Shown piece after piece: positions 1 to 12,319 of a stretch of DNA of 64,000 nt. Each line of letters opens with the position of its first letter. Within the stretch, counting starts at the first letter, position 1. Below the pieces are notes generated by a model. The model was not told the origin of the DNA, ran no database searches, and worked only from the letters and a program-made list of their open reading frames with translations. Source of the stretch: Glaciozyma antarctica PI12 (Eukaryota; Basidiomycota; Microbotryomycetes; Kriegeriales; Camptobasidiaceae); NCBI GenBank assembly GCA_002917775.1, contig KZ627152.1:305315-369314 (forward strand). Reading direction: 5' to 3'. The position numbers and the translations under genes are program-made.

Positions 1-205
1 AAAGCTCAGGTACTGTGACCGCATTTGCAAGGATCATGGTTCCAGCGCGAGAAAGCCAGCGGAAACGATGCACGGACGCAGGAGCGCGGAGAAGCGGAAA
101 CAGAACCGGAATCTGCAGATTCGGCTTTGCTCTCGCTGGGCTCTTGTTGGCCTAGGTCGAGGCTTTCCGTTGATGGGAGATTGTCTTCGTATCTCACTCA
201 GACTG

Positions 206-3200
206 TTATTCACTCAATCTAAATTCAAGAAGAGAGTAAACCTCCCTTACCTCAGGCGAAGGGGCACTCTTCGCCAAACCCGCAACTCCCCGCCTCACAA
301 AGCCAACCAACCCATCCACATCCTCATCCATCCTCTCCACCCTCCTTTCAAACCCCTCGTCCGCCAGTGAAACAAACGATGTCGGCGGCCCATATGTGGC
401 ATCCTCCCCTTCCTCCTCCTCCGATTCGTCCTCCGATTCAGATCCAGACGACTCGCTTGTCGCTAGTCCCCGTGCCTGCTTCCGCCGACGAGCGATCTGC
501 TTCTTCGTGAAGCGTCGGCGTCGGGGGAGGTGAGAGGAGGGACGAGACGTGTCAAAAGTTGTGTCGCCGTTGAGGGTGGTCCAAGTGTCGGAAAGGGAGA
601 TGCAGAGGTCGAGGATGGAGAGGATGGAACGATGGATGGGCAAGGCCTGCAAGAAGCAGGTGAGCTGAGTTCAGAATCCGGGAACCAAGGAGAGCGTACC
701 TTCTCACTTAGCAGCAACCGATCTCGCAGCCTTGCAACATGCGCCTGGTGCGCATCGACGACCTCCTGCACGCTCGTCGACCGCTCCAGTACCGTAGCAA
801 AGGCGTCGACTTCCTTCTGGATCACGAAGCTCATGAAGAAGTCGAAGAGCGTCGAGACAATCCACGACAACTTGCGTCGCAGGCTGTAGTAGAGCTTGAC
901 CTCGCGCGGCGACCCCAGGAGAGCGGTGTCGGCCAGTCGGACCAGTGAGAGTCGATCGACGAGGTGCTTCGCGCGTCGGACTTGAAGGAGGAAGGTGAAA
1001 ATGGTCCCGTAGACTTCCATCGTGTCGGGGCTGCGACGAAGATTGCATCAGATCGGGTCGTCCTTAGCTCGCAGCGAAACTCCTCACCGGAAGATGTAGA
1101 CCAGAGGGAATGGCACCGAGTACTCGACGAGCAAGTTGGCGAAGACGTTGACGGAGCGAGGCATGCTTCGCGAGCTCTTCGCCGAAGCGACGCGGAACCG
1201 GACGAGCGTCGCGTCCGTCCAGCTTGCTTGACCGACAGCCTTGCTCCATATCGAGTTGAGCAGCTGAAAGTCCGACCAGACGTGTCCTCGGTCCATCTGC
1301 GTTCACTCCAGTCAGCGAAATTCCCGAAAGGAGCAAGCCGCAACCGCACCTTATCAAACAGACCGCCCAAGAACGAACCAATCTCCCAGCCCTTACGCAT
1401 GAGGAAGACACCCTGGATCGCAGTAAGATGGTACCGCAACTGGCAATCATGGAGGAATACGCGGTGGAGCTTCTGGTGGACGACGCGGAAGAGGGGTCCG
1501 CAGAGCTCGGCGATGGCGTCCTTGACCGACTGGGAGAAAGGTCGGAGAAAGGTTGGGGAAGGAGGGTCGGCAGCGCAAGCGATGGCGGGGGGGATGGGAA
1601 TGTGAGAGGCGAAGAGAGCTTGTCGAACGATCTTGGTTCGGTCGATAACGGAGTTGTCCTTCTTCGTTTCGCTCGACGCCTTCTCCTGCATTGACCCATC
1701 GAGAAGCTCCGCCAGGCTCGGCCATTCCGAAGCGACGTCTAGCCATTCTTGATCCGGCGCGAGCGTCTTGAGCACATGTACGACCTTGCCGCACCCCAGC
1801 ACCCCTCTCGCGATCCCCTCCAACATCCTCGGTACGCTTCTCCTCCGAAGATCTTCCCCCTCGCATCTCCAGACCTCGAACCCATCTCTAAAGAAATCGG
1901 GATCGTCCAGCTCGATTTCCGTATTCCGCATGACGAAGAAGTCGTTCGGCTTGCCAGTCCCCAATCGCCCTTTCCGCACCCAGTCGCCGAGCAATCGCCA
2001 GAGCGGCTCAGCAGCCCGCACGAAGACGTGCCGAAGCTGTCCTGCGCCAAAAGAATCGCCGACTTCGAACGCGAGATCAACTTCGGCGAAGAGGGAGTCG
2101 AGTAGCGCCGTCGTCGTTTCGCAGGGATGGCGGTTCGGGGTAGAGATCGTTTCGACTGCATCGCCGAGCTTGCGGAGTGAAGTCGATCGAAGCCCGACTT
2201 TGTGCGAGAGGTTGAGGAGAGAGATGACGGTGGTTTCGGAAGGGTGGAGGATGGCCTGCTCCTGAGTGACGCACCAGCGACGGTACGTCTGCAAAGCGTG
2301 GGTGACGGCTTCGGCAAAGGCTTCCGTGGTGGGATTCGGAGAGGGAGATGAGGAGGAGGTGCGGTGACATGTGAGACCGATGAAGGCGTCGAGGCGGGCG
2401 AGAGACGAAAGGGAAGGGAGGAACGTCGCAAGGAGAGAGTGGAAGGAGGCTGGCGAAAGGTGGAGTAGGACGGGAGCTGTCGGTGACACCTGCAAACGGT
2501 TGAAGAATCAGCAGTGTTAGAAGAAGTCTCTACCCTCGAGCGCACCTGCATCCCTTCGCTTCCTCGAGAGAACAGACCAGCGTCATCCCGACCTTGGAGC
2601 GCACCCAAAACCTCCCTCTCGGCATCGACCTCGTCCCAAACAGTCCTGGCAGCATCCGCGGCGGAGTACCGTTCCTCCCGGATTTCTTCCGCAGCGAGAG
2701 CTCCTGCAAGTGAGGACGGATTCGCCGAGCTTAACGTTCCGGCGGACGGAGCGAGGCGAGGCGTCGTCCAGTATTGTCGTTGGACGAGGGCTGAGAGGGC
2801 AAAAGCATCGGGTGTGGGCTCCGGTGATGGCGAGGATTTGGGAAAGGGTGGAGGAGCTGGACAACGGCGCGGAGGAGGCTTGTTGGGGGTACGAGGGAAG
2901 CTCTCGTCGGAGGACGAGGAGCCGGCGGAGAGAGCTGCGTCGTCGTTGTCGGAAGAGGAGGACGAGGAGGCGTAGCGAGGTGCGGGTGGGCGGCTTGCGG
3001 GATCCGCACGTTCCCTGATGGCGTCCCACGGGTCTCCACTGAGGTGTTCGGCGGCGATGATGTCGGGCCAGGTCTCGGCGCGAGGAGGAGGTTCCTGGCC
3101 AAGTACGCGTCAATTGGCAGCGCAGGTAGAGAAACTGAGGGGCCTACAGGGTGCTTGATATCCCATAGCAGCTGATGCGCGTGCTCCAGCGTCTGCGGAC

Positions 3201-3683
3201 TTGAAGAGGTCGCAAGGGCGAGCAACAACTGAAGGGCGTCTGGGAGCCTCTCTGGCTGCAGGTGACAACCCACGCGCCGTCAGCTATCTCCACCTACGCT
3301 TCCTGCAGCCTACTTACTCGCAGCAGTCCCTCCGGGTCTCCCTCTGAAGCCGCCGTAGCCCGGTTCAGGTAGAACAACAACGCCTCGCTCCACTCATCGT
3401 TCGAATCGATCCTCTGCCGGTGCGCCAAGCTGCGAGACGGTCAACCGTTAGCCCCAAAACAGAAGAGAACACCGACGTACGCTTCGAGCTTTTTGGTGGT
3501 CTCACCCAAGGTGGGCAGCGATCCGAGCTGTTGCTTGAGCTGGGCCGCGAACCTCGTCGTTAGAGCAGGAGGGAGCGGCCGCCCCGCGCCTGCCACAAGC
3601 CGCACAAGCTCTGCTGGGAGAGATTCGGTAGCCAGCTTGAAAAAAAGAGGCGTTGAGTCGAGGAGGAAGAGGGAGGAGGACAA
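206..3683 (-). CDS. Gamma-tubulin complex component (GCP5-like, Spc97/Spc98 family)
   Basis: The product should join the gamma-tubulin ring complex that nucleates microtubules at the spindle pole body. Reading the minus strand with short introns gives the family blocks in order: DPWDAIRE and EREVLGALQGR around 3040-2600, PLWRLLGDWVRKGRL at about 2010-1970, NDFFVMRN near 1940, FLMRKGWEIGSFLGGLFD near 1400, and the C-terminal YSLRRKLSWIVSTLFDFF and HQAHVARLRDRLLL near 890-710. An acidic Ser/Glu linker (about 470-400) comes before the last helix, and the frame ends at 206. Assignment to GCP5 rather than GCP4 or GCP6 is tentative. The 5' end is odd: the first coding-looking exon has no in-frame ATG. 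The likely start position (3681-3683) reads TTG, and the frame is open upstream only to a stop at 3738-3740. The gene is divergent from the N-myristoyltransferase gene, about 70 bases away. Confidence 0.85.
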
Positions 3684-3753
3684 CCCTCGTCGACCGTCGC
3701 GAGCTCTCAGCTTCTTGAACTCTTGAGCTTCGACTACTCACCACCCCTTCAAG

Positions 3754-6153
3754 ATGTCTGAGCCAACGCCTTCTGGATCACTTCCTCAGGAGGATACTTC
3801 TCTCCCAGTCATCGACCTCTCCTCTCCTGACTCGGCCGCCTTCGCTCAGCTCGACGTCTCGGACGAAGACACGTCCTTGGACTTCACCCTCCCCGACTTC
3901 TCAGACGACGAAGCTCCCGCCATCCCCGCCGCCAGCTCTTCATCTGCCCGACACCCTCCGCTCAAGGTCTCCAAGGGCGGACAAGGCAAGAAGAAGGTCC
4001 CCCTCTCGCAGCTCAAGGCGAAGCTCGGCTCTCTTGCGGGCGGAGGAGCTGTCGCCAAGAAGGCAAAGGGCAAGGTGGAGGAGGAGGGGACTGTGGGCGG
4101 GAAGGGAATGCACCTAAGTGAGGAGATGCTCGACAAGGTGATGGCGCAGCTGGCGGTGGAGCAAGGTCCCGAGCTCGCCAGCAGCATCCAGCGTATCGAC
4201 GTTCAGAAGCTCGTTACTGAGGCGGGGATCAACAAGGCGTTCCTCCAGGGCAAGCAGGGACTTATGGGCAAGGGAACCAAGGACATGGCGTGCGTTATTC
4301 GCTGCTGTGTGCGAACTGGCTCAAGCTGACGCGCTCCCCCACCAGCTCGCACAAGTTCTGGTCAACTCAGCCTGTTCCTAAGCTCGGCACGCGTGAGCTA
4401 GCTTCCTCTGCTTTCAGGGTGCTCTGGTGATAATGACTTGCTAGAGCTGCTAGAGGAGTATTCGCGAAGGCCCGCTTGAGGCCAACAAGCCCGCCGAGGC
4501 GATTCGGCAAGAACCTTACGAGCTCCACAAGGACTTCCGCTGGGTAACGATGGACCTGACGAGTTCTGCTGAGGTGCGCGAAGCGCGTTCGAAGCTTGGC
4601 TACCAGCTGACATCCTCGTCCTGCCAGCTCAAAGAGGTCTACGACCTTCTGACCCACCATTACGTCGAGGACGAGGATGCGACGTTCCGATTCGACTACG
4701 CTGCTGACTTTATCGAGTGGTGAGTCTCTCTCACGCTTTCGTGAGACCACCGCAGCTGAGTGTGCTGTCGCAGGGCACTCAAGCCGCCCGGTTACGTCGC
4801 GGACTGGCACGTCGGAATTCGCGTCGCAGACACGAACAAGCTCGTCGCCTTCATCTCTGGAATCCCCCTTGATCTCCGTGTCCGCGCAGTGTACGTAGCT
4901 ACAATCTTTCCACTGCCTCGTTGCTCACCTCTCCTGCCTACCAGGACGAAGCGCTGCACCGAGATCAACTTCCTCTGCGTCCACAAAAAGCTTCGCTCCA
5001 AGCGTCTTGATCACCACTCGTCATCAAGGAGGTCACTCGGCGCACCCACCTTCGCGGCATCTTCCAAGCGATCTACACCGCCGGCGTCTACCTCCCTACC
5101 CCCATCTCGCGGTGTCAGTACCACCACCGTTCGCTCAACCCGAAGAAGCTCGTCGAAGTGGGCTTCTCCGCCGTCCCTCGGCATCTCACCATGGCGCGCA
5201 TGATCCGCGCGAACAAGCTTCAGGAGGCGACGGCAGTGCCGGGATTGAGGGAGATGGAGAAGCGCGATTTGAAGCAGGTCAGCAGGCTGCTGAGGGCGTA
5301 CTTGGCGAGGATGGACATGGCGCCGTTGTTGAGCAACAAGGATATCGAGCATGCCATGCTTGCTGGACGAGGGAAGGATATCGGAGGGAAGCGAGTGGGG
5401 CAGGTGACGTGGGCTTACGTCGTCGAGGTGCGCTCGCGTTTCGCTCGTCGACGGCATGCTCGCTAACGCCTTTCGCAGGATCCCGAATCGCACCGCATCA
5501 CCGACTGCTTCTCTTTCTACTCTCTCCCTTCCACCGCCGTCAAGGTCAAGCCCCTCACGCACATCAACGCGGCGTACCTCTTCTACTATGCGACGACTGC
5601 ATGCCCTTCGTGCTCCGATCTAGGAGACGGGAGCGTCGCGACGCCCGTGTCGCAACGCCCGTGTCCAACTGGAAAGGAGCGCGCGATGCTCAAGGCTCGG
5701 TTGATCGAGGTGATTGGGGACGCGTTGGTGCTGGCGAACAACGTGCGTTTTTGCTCGCAGATCGCTGTGGTGCGATAGGCTGATGAGGTGGATTTGTCGC
5801 AGGCTGGGTTCGACGTCCTCAACGCCTTGACGCTGCAGGACAACTCTCTGTTCTTGGAAGATCTTAAGGTGCGTTTTTGCGTTGCGCCGTCGAGTTACAG
5901 CTCTAACGCCTTGAGCTTTGCAGTTCGGTCGCGGAGAGTGGGCTGCTTTCTTCTTGACTTCATGGAGTTTAGCTGACGCCTTCCCCCCTGTTCAGCGGCT
6001 ACCTTCACTACTACCTCTAGTACGTCTTCGTTCCTCTCTCCCCTCAATCGCTTTGCTAACGCCGTGGTCGACAGCAACTATATGACGAAGCCGATTCTGG
6101 GCGGTATCGACACTGCGGATGGAGGGAGTGGAGTGGGAGTAGTAATGCTCTGA
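3754..6153 (+). CDS. NMT1: Glycylpeptide N-tetradecanoyltransferase (N-myristoyltransferase)
   Basis: This enzyme moves myristate from myristoyl-CoA to the N-terminal glycine of proteins in the cytosol. After a disordered acidic and Lys-rich N-terminal region come the family signatures [38 protein letters not shown] (acyl-CoA binding), [17 protein letters not shown], the C-terminal [17 protein letters not shown], and a terminal VVML. In the yeast enzyme the free C-terminal carboxylate is the catalytic base, and the C-terminal Leu fits this. The ATG at 3754 opens a 190-codon first exon. There are many short introns. Between KRL (ending 5008) and LVIKEV (starting 5017) there are 8 bases where 6 or 9 are needed, so the reading frame is broken in this sequence although both sides are well conserved. 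A consensus error is the simplest reading. Confidence 0.93.
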
Positions 6154-6317
6154 TACGCTTTATTGGAACTATCACCGTCAGACTTTGTACTAGAAGACGA
6201 GGAGGCACGCAGAGAAAGACGCAAGGCACGGCGACTCGCTCTCTTTCAGCCGGTCGATCCTGGTTAAGCCTCTTCTCCTGCCTCAACACACACGCCGAGC
6301 GACTCCTCGTATAAGCC

Positions 6318-8156
6318 ATGAACAAGCCATTCGGGAGCGCGACTCCTTTTAGCGAACCCAGCTGGTGAGCGACAGAGCGGCGCCTTCTCCGACCCCGCAC
6401 TCCGCTCACCTCAAAACCCTCCGCAGGTACTCCTCCCTCGCCTCTCCCTACTGGACCGACAAGCACCGCGCCCTCCGCGCCATCTGCAGGGAGCACAACG
6501 AGCGCATCGCCCCGTTCGCAGAGGAGTGGGAGGCAAAGGGGGAGGTCCCCTTGAGCGCGTTCGAGGACCACGCCAAGTCGGGCTTTTTGGCGGCTGCGAT
6601 CTATCCACCGACGGAGGAGAGGTACCGTAGTGGGATTAAGCTTCCTGGTGGCATCGCGCCTCGAGACTGGGACGTCTTCTGCGACTTTATCGTGCGTCTC
6701 GGAAGCTGTGCGGGGGGAGAAGAGCTGATGCTGTTCCGTGTGCCAGCTCGTGGACGAGGGGACGCGACTGGGGTACCTCGGGGTGAACTGGGGACTGGGA
6801 GGAGGGAACGGTATTGGTGCGCCGCCGCTCGTCGTCTTTGGGACCGAGGAGCAGAAGCAGCGATTGCTTGTCCCGCTTTTGCGAGGCGAGCAGAGATGCT
6901 GCCTGGGTATCACGGAGCCATCGGGTGGGAGTGATGTGGCGGGGATCAAGACGACGGCGAGGTGGACGGAGAAGGGGTGGATCGTTAACGGGCAGAAGAA
7001 GGTGAGTTCCTTCGCACCCCACCTCGGAGGTCGAGATCTTTGGACGCTGAGACTAATATTCGCAGTGGATCACGAACGGCCTCATGGCCGATTGGATGAC
7101 GACTGCAGTTCGTACTGGAACCGTTGAAGAGGGTGCAAAGGGAATCTCGGTCCTCGTCGTCCCCCTCAATGCTCCGTTCGTCGCATTTGGCCTCTCCAAG
7201 CGCATCGACTGACTCCTTTCCAGTGGTGTCACTCGTCGCAAGATTGAAAACACGGGTGTCAACGCTTCTGGCTCGACCTACATCGAGATGGAGGACGTCC
7301 TGTGCGTTCTTACCAGCTCCCTCATCGTCTCACAAGCTGACAATATCGGCGCAGCGTTCCCTTTGAAAACCTCATCGGCAAGGAAGGCAAAGGCTTCCAA
7401 ATCATCATGAGTAACTTTCTGCACGAGCGCATCGTCCTCTGCATCCAGGCGAACCGCATGTCGAGAATCTGCATCGAGGACGCGTACGAGTACGCAGTGG
7501 ACCGCTCCACGTTCGGCGTCCGTCTCATCGACCAGCCCATCATTCGTGCCAAGGTTCGCAAGTCACTGTCTCCTCTATCCATAAGCTGACTCCAAGTTCT
7601 CTGCAGATCGCCGACATGGGTCGCATCGTCGAGGCGAATCATGCAAGTCTCGATCTCACTCCTCGCTCGGACCCTAGCTAACACCAGGGACAGGCTTGGA
7701 TCGAACAGCTCTGCTACCACATTTCGGTGACGCCGAAAGCGCAAGCGGACATGGATCTCGCTGGCCTCGCTGCGCTCCTCAAAGTATCGTGCACGAGGGG
7801 ACTGGAGCTATGCAATCGCGAGGCACTCCAGATCTTGGGAGGTGCGTTGATTCACCGCTTCTGCGCCTTTGCGAGATCTTGCTGACGAGCTTTGCAGGTA
7901 TTGGGTATCAGCGAGGAGGCCGAGGAGGTCGAGTCGAGCAGATGTGAGTCCGGTTCTCGCCCCGCTTGCGACGGTGGCTGACTTTTCGTGCAGCTCCCGA
8001 GATCTGAGGGTTATGTGCGTAGGCGGAGGTTCGGACGAGATCATGGGTGAGTCCTTCCTCTTCTGTTACTCGCTGTCGGTACTGAAATCGACCGCAGGTA
8101 ACTTGGGGTTGAAGATGGCAGAAGCTCTTGCGAAGGTCAAGTCTTCGAAGATGTGA
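6318..8156 (+). CDS. Acyl-CoA dehydrogenase, probable peroxisomal (C-terminal SKM)
   Basis: FAD enzyme that desaturates acyl-CoA at the alpha-beta position. The exons give the expected three-domain order: an N-terminal helical region (YWTDKHRALRAICREHNERI), the flavin-contact segment CLGITEPSGGSDVAGIKTTA then WIVNGQKKWITNG, the FENLIGKEGKGFQ segment, the C-terminal helices with REALQILGGIGYQRGG, and GGGSDEIMG. The usual Glu of medium-chain enzymes at the C-terminal loop is replaced by Gly. Instead HERIVL carries a Glu at the position used as base by isovaleryl- and long-chain enzymes. The protein begins MNKPFGSATPF with no obvious mitochondrial presequence and ends SSKM, matching a type 1 peroxisomal signal. 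The first exon is short and the start at 6318 is the first in-frame ATG. Substrate range cannot be read from sequence. Confidence 0.9.
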
Positions 8157-8366
8157 ATGCAATCGCTTGATTCTTGGCTTTGTGAACGATCCAGGAGAGA
8201 GATTCCGTTTGCTGAGCAGCTCGTCGCCATCTCGCGGCTGGAGCGGAGGAGATTCGCGTCTTTGCCGAGGGGACGCGGACTTTGCCTCGTCCTCCCTCTC
8301 CGGCCTGCACACTCCGACAGTAGCTTCACGCGCCCATCCTCTCGCGCCCTTCTACACCGGCAGGCT

Positions 8367-9329
8367 ATGGCTTCCATCAAGATCGCAAGGTGAATGAGCC
8401 TCGTCACCTCCTCCCCTTCGGCAGCTCACTCCTCCCTCCCGACCCAGCTTGCTCCTCAAGGTGCGCACGCGTCTCTCCCCCGCCTCGTACAACCCATAAC
8501 CTCCCGCAGACCCTGGCGAAACCTATGGCAGCAAAGATCAAGCTACGTGCAAAGGTGCCCTCCTCCTCCCGGTCGACCGCGACTCCACTGACGCGCTCCG
8601 AAGGACAACGGCGTCTTCCGCGAACGAACCATCGCAATGGCCCAGTTCCTCCATCGGAGCGAGATGAACGTGCGTTCTCTGCACGCCGGGAGAGAGCTGG
8701 GTTCTGATGCGGTGCTGGTGCAGATGCGGCGCCGACTGCTAGGGGAGGACCACCCGCTGCACATCCGCCCACTCAACGACGCGAAAGCCATCGACTCTGG
8801 CGCCAATTTCCTCTCCGAGAGCTTCCTGTTCGGCTTCGCTACGATCCTCAGTTCCGTCCCTCTCCCTCCTTCCTCCGAACGCAGCTGACACTCGAGCTGC
8901 GCGCAGTTCTAGCGGAGACGTGGAGGAGTAGGAGGAAGGAGGGGAAGCGAAGGGATATGGTGGCGGATACGTTGGAGCAGCATGAGATGGAGCTGGAAGC
9001 GCTCAAGGCGGGCCTGGAGCTCGAGAGAAGGGAGCGGGACGAGGGAGTCAAGCGGGAGCGTGAGCTCGAGAAGATTGTCGAGGAGGTCCGTCTCTTCCCT
9101 TCTCGTGCGGCGGGGTGGGAACTGATGATGCCTGCAGATCGTGGGGATTGGTTTGAGAGGAGGGTGGTTGGAGGGTGCGAGGTCACCGGATTGGGAGGAG
9201 CGAGCGAAAGGAGCGGGACAGAGGTGGGAGGATAGAGAGCGGGGGCCGGGGGTGGTGAGGAAGGAGGCAGAGAAGGCGGAGCACGAGGAGCTGATGCTGG
9301 ATACGCTGGACGGGAATCAAAGCCCTTGA
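8367..9329 (+). CDS. OPA3-like mitochondrial protein
   Basis: Homologue of OPA3, a small protein of the mitochondrial membranes of uncertain biochemical role. Splicing three short N-terminal exons gives MASIKIASLLLKTLAKPMAAKIKLRAK, whose LAKPMAAKIK block is the family hallmark. It is followed by NGVFRERTIAMAQFLHRSEM, IRPLNDAKAIDSGANFLSESFLFG (the conserved hydrophobic membrane-associated segment) and an extended coiled-coil rich in Glu and Arg. The C-terminal part beyond about 9150 is low-complexity and longer than in animal OPA3. The start at 8367 is the only ATG that allows the hydrophobic N-terminus. The gene lies 210 bases after the acyl-CoA dehydrogenase on the same strand and is convergent with GPI1. 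Confidence 0.85.
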
Positions 9330-9485
9330 GGGGCGCATTCGCGGGTTCCTGGTGCTGGACGACGGTCAGCGTTGCAGTGAGATTCATTGCGGTGCGGTGG
9401 TGCGTCGCTTCTTGTCCGTCAAGGCGTCGACCTGAACCCAGAGGCGTAGACGCACCCGCGGAATCGGAGAAATAATCCGACCTGC

Positions 9486-11960
9486 TTAGGAATTATCGTC
9501 AGCTCCCGACCTTCGTCCAAGAGAGCAGCTTGTACCCGACAAGAGACGACCGAGAAGATAAATAGGTGAATAGTGCGATGCGAGGCCTACAAAAGCGATC
9601 TGTCAGCGCGCTCGTGCGAAAAGTGCGAAAGACGGCACTCACGTCTCGAGAGCTTGACGTGCTGAAAGAAGATGCCACCGAGTCCGACTGGGCTGTTCTG
9701 CAATCGCTATCAGGACTCACTCATCCCTCTTCGCAAGAGAGCTCACAGTCATCTTCAATGAAAGCGCGCGCGTCCCATCCTCGATGAGCTCAAACTCCAG
9801 TCCTCCTTCGCAGCAAGCTTCGTCAGCCATCTCCTCTCCTCGTCAAGATAAGCAAACGCACCTGGCAACCTCGCAGGATCCTTGCACCTCAGCATGACCG
9901 CAAACAACGGAAAGTGATTCATAAACGCCAGCGCCGTCTCCATCGCCGCATGTCCGCCAATGACGCTCACCCGACTCTGCATTCCCACGCATCAGCTTAT
10001 CCCGCATCATCAAAAAGAGAGCAGGAGAACGGACGGCGGCGAAAGCGAGGTAGTACGCAAGTACGGTCGGGAAGAGGAATGCGGCGAGGGTGAAGAGGAT
10101 CGTGCCGAGGAGGAGCTGGTCGACTTCGTACGCTGCCGGTTCTACGCGGTTTCGTAGGACGTTGAACTTCTTTCCTGGAGCGCAGGCATCAGTGGCTGTG
10201 GTTTGAGGGGAGGGAGGAGGGACGGACCTCGGAAGATGTTGAAGAGCGCTCCGAGCATACTTAGGTGCCAGCTGAAGATGCTCGTCGCCATAAGGTAGAA
10301 GACGAAGAGGTGGAGGGTGAGGAGGGAGAAGAGGTCGGATGCAAAAGAGATAAACATGGTCGTTCCGAGGAGACCTGAGAGGCCGAGGAGGTAGACGATT
10401 GAGGGGAGGTGAGGGCGGAGAGGGGTGAAGATGACTGTGTGAGATACGTTAGCGAGGTAGGTGTAGGGAAAGGAGGAGACGTACGCTCTTCCCAGAGCCC
10501 TGTGCCCCAGAGGAAGGCGTCGCAGAAGATGGTTGCGAGCTCAAAGTTGAGCTTGACGCCACCGGGCCAGTCGTTGAGCCACAAGAGAAGATCTCGGAGG
10601 GCTGTCAAAGTATAGACCTGTTCCGAGTTGTCGCATCAGCTTGGCTCCGCGTTGGGGAATGCAAAGGAGGCGAACCTGAAAGAACTCTCCGAGATGATGC
10701 CCGATGTACTCGCTGTTTTCGCAAAAGAAGGACGTGAAGGCGGTGCCGACAATCACGTCGTTTGCGATGAGCCACAAAGTATTGTAGAATCTAGAAAGCT
10801 CGTCAGCCTCGAGACAGTGAACGAAAGATCGGGAGAACGCACTGGATGTAATGCGCGCGTCCCATGGCCAATGAAGCGATGTCGGCCGAATGAACCGAGT
10901 CGTCTAGGGTATGCCGAATGAGGGTGTACTGTGAAGGCCACGACAGAGTCTGCGACAAGCGCGTGTCGATCTGCTGTACTAGAATCGGTTGTGCGAAGTT
11001 AGCTTCGGCACGTCGCGCGAGAGGCGCAGAAAAGGACGCACCAGTCGCCGAGAGGTCCTTTAGTACTGTTCCGCCAAGGAGAGGGATCTCCCAGTTGCTG
11101 ATCTGAAGCACGACTCGTGCGAGGACGTGTAGAAGGCGAATTGGGTGCTTGAGAGGAGAGAGAAGGTGAAGGACCGGAGGAAAGAGGTGTGGTGAGGGTC
11201 TTAGGGACGACGGAGGAGGAGATAGCAGTGCTGGAAGGTGGGAGGAGAGGTTGATCTGGGCAATACGTTAGCCTTCCTCGCGCGTGAACGGGGGAGGACG
11301 CACCCAATCCACCACCTGCTCCAAATACGCCATATCGACGCACACAGGACTACTAAAGTCCAGCTTGGCCGACTTGCGTACCTTCTCTCCCAGTACTCCG
11401 GCCCCCTCATTCTGGTCCTCGTCCGGTGCTCGCTGTCCTCCTTTCGAAGGGGAGGAGAATGAGTTGAGGTCGAGTTGAAGCGGGACGAGGGAGAGGAACT
11501 GTAGGTGAGAGCGAAAGGGAGGGACGAAGGTGATGATAGTTGCTGAGGAGGGGTGGGAGGGGCAGAAGGTGGGGAGACCGGTGGAGGAGAGGTGGATGGA
11601 GAGGGGAGTCGTGCGGGCTCTGCCCTTGCCCTTGGCGCTGGAAGAGTTGCTGCAGGAACAGGACGTTCCTAGCACGCACAGGAGCTCTCCCCGTGTTCCC
11701 TCGAGCTCCCGTTGAAGTCCCTCCACCCGCGCCTGGGCTTCCTCCTCCGTCGTAGCCACGACGCCTCCAGCAACGACGGTTGTTCCGTCCTTCGTCCAGC
11801 CGTACAAGTAGGTCGTCCGCGCCGTGGATGTCGTGGAGGTGGAGGGGGCGGAGGGGAAGGGCCGAGGGAAGAAGAGGAACGAAGCGGGTTGTTGAAGAGG
11901 TGGGGGAGGGGAGGTGCCGCGTGTAGGAGGTGGTCTTGCTGATCCGTTCGCGTGAGGCAT
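9486..11960 (-). CDS. GPI1: GPI-GlcNAc transferase subunit Gpi1/PIG-Q
   Basis: This is a subunit of the ER complex that adds GlcNAc to phosphatidylinositol, the first step of GPI-anchor synthesis. The diagnostic block FNVLRNRVEPAAYEVDQLLLGTILFTLAAFLFPTVLAYY is present (about 10170-10030), preceded by several hydrophobic segments such as LFSLLTLHLFVFYLMATSIFSWH and LWLIANDVIVGTAFTSFF. The C-terminal exons spell SPVGLGGIFFQHVKLSRR then LASHYSPIYLLGRLLSG, the usual end of the family. The N-terminal 200 residues (MPHANGSARPPP onward) are poorly conserved, with a recognisable YLYGW segment. The start at 11960 is ATG. Introns are short and regular, with no disruption seen. The gene is convergent with the OPA3-like gene, with 156 bases between the stops. 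Confidence 0.92.
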
Positions 11961-12319
11961 TGATTAGAAGCTTCCTCTACGGCGTAGGTGTTCCCTGGCT
12001 GTTAGCGAGTAGTTGTCGGGTCCCTGCTTGGAGACGGAGGTCAATTCGCGTTGTCGTAGCTGGGAGAGGAGAGAGAGAGGCTCACTCTTGCTGTGATGGA
12101 TGATGCCAACTTGGCCAGTCCGAGTAAGAGTACTGAAGTTACTGCTAATACTAGTGAGATTGATAACAACACTCGTAAAGCCATAAGAGAAGAAGGAGGG
12201 GCAGCTCGGCGGGCGAAGTTCGATCTCTCACTCGCCTCGCACGGACCTCAACTTGGCCGGAAGCTGAATTTTGGCCCTGCTTCGACCTTCAACTTGAATC
12301 AGGCCGTATCAACGACAAG
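11961..12319. promoter_or_regulatory. Divergent promoter region between GPI1 and CMS1
   Basis: This region of about 360 bases separates two divergent starts. It holds an upstream ATG at 12096 opening a 78-codon frame that overlaps the CMS1 start in another frame. The stretch 12120-12190 is visibly more A/T-rich than the surrounding genes. No clear TATA box or known binding site was recognised. Confidence 0.4.

Noticed and set aside
1-205. Coding continuation of the gamma-tubulin complex gene or another gene at the left edge
   Set aside because: The frame ending SLLEFRLSE at 206 fits the end of the family. The short frames in 1-205 have no true ATG with support, so this is treated as 3' flank.
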